DNA of 64,000 nt from Natrialba swarupiae (GTDB lineage: Archaea > Halobacteriota > Halobacteria > Halobacteriales > Natrialbaceae), in the NCBI RefSeq assembly GCF_008245225.1, contig NZ_VTAW01000003.1, positions 186,001 to 250,000 on the forward strand, read 5' to 3'. A program made the position numbers and the translations under genes. This document shows, piece by piece, positions 63,859 to 64,000 of the stretch (its first letter is position 1; the number at the start of each line of letters is the position of its first letter). A model generated the notes under the pieces. The model did no database searches, was not told the DNA's origin, and saw nothing but the letters and a program-made list of their open reading frames with translations.

Positions 63859-64000
63859 ATGTCGGAGGATGATCCCGGGAGCGGTGACCGCCCGGAGCGC
63901 TCGAGACGTGTTCGTCGACGACCGCTGTTGTACTCGATCGGTGCCATGGGTGCCGTCGCCGGCTGTGCCGGCCTCGAGGGAGAGGGCGGGGAAAACGACA
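63859..64000 (+). CDS. lipoprotein, N-terminal part only (cut by window edge)
   Basis: The open frame from ATG 63859 starts MSEDDPGSGDRPERSRRVRR, continues with a short hydrophobic stretch and reaches a lipobox-like AVAGCAG, followed by an acidic Gly/Glu linker. This is the usual start of a haloarchaeal Tat-exported binding protein. Position after the glucuronidase suggests another substrate-binding subunit. The leaderless-type TATA ACGTTAAGCC lies about 28 bases upstream. Confidence 0.65.
   Translation, partial: MSEDDPGSGDRPERSRRVRRRPLLYSIGAMGAVAGCAGLEGEGGEND

Overview
The window is chromosomal DNA of a halophilic archaeon (class Halobacteria, probably Natrialbales). Base composition is very G+C-rich, the encoded proteins are strongly acidic (Asp/Glu everywhere, few Lys), secreted proteins carry twin-arginine lipoprotein signals, many genes have an archaeal TATA box about 25 bases before the ATG (leaderless transcripts), and archaeal hallmark genes are present (sn-glycerol-1-phosphate dehydrogenase, a two-subunit type GMP synthase, a group II chaperonin relative).

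Positions 1-16829 are mostly housekeeping genes: the end of GMP synthase, a folate and molybdopterin gene pair, an IPP-isomerase-like NUDIX protein, a divergent Lrp regulator/carA pair with two palindromic operators between them, a universal stress protein, a squalene/phytoene-type FAD oxidoreductase, and divergent purine genes (a PurN-PurH fusion and purB). A decayed methyltransferase gene and two small orphans sit at 15437-16355. Positions 16955-24012 hold a tightly overlapping three-gene operon that looks like an archaeal AddAB/RecBCD-type helicase-nuclease, with the AddB half split into two genes and its nuclease site apparently dead.

Positions 24161-42706 continue with a NUDIX hydrolase, quinone oxidoreductase, ProS, ferredoxin-type glutamate synthase, HIT protein, a glycosyltransferase, an acidic secreted protein, an S9 peptidase, a frameshifted flippase-like membrane protein, G1P dehydrogenase and a MATE exporter. 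An AT-rich, apparently gene-free island lies at 40142-41260.

Positions 43264-64000 form a sugar-acid island. It encodes the oxidative pentose pathway (xylose dehydrogenase, xylonate dehydratase, 2-keto-3-deoxyxylonate dehydratase, alpha-ketoglutarate semialdehyde dehydrogenase), a CUT1-type sugar ABC transporter, an oligopeptide-type ABC transporter without permeases in view, and a GH67 alpha-glucuronidase. Together these imply import of glucuronoxylan fragments, removal of the glucuronic acid side group inside the cell and oxidation of xylose to 2-oxoglutarate. A chaperonin paralogue and a Yip1-like membrane protein interrupt the island.

A family of 60-85 bp palindromic repeats is scattered through the window. 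All copies lie downstream of genes, and several start exactly on the TGA stop codon. No rRNA, tRNA, CRISPR array or intact insertion sequence was seen.
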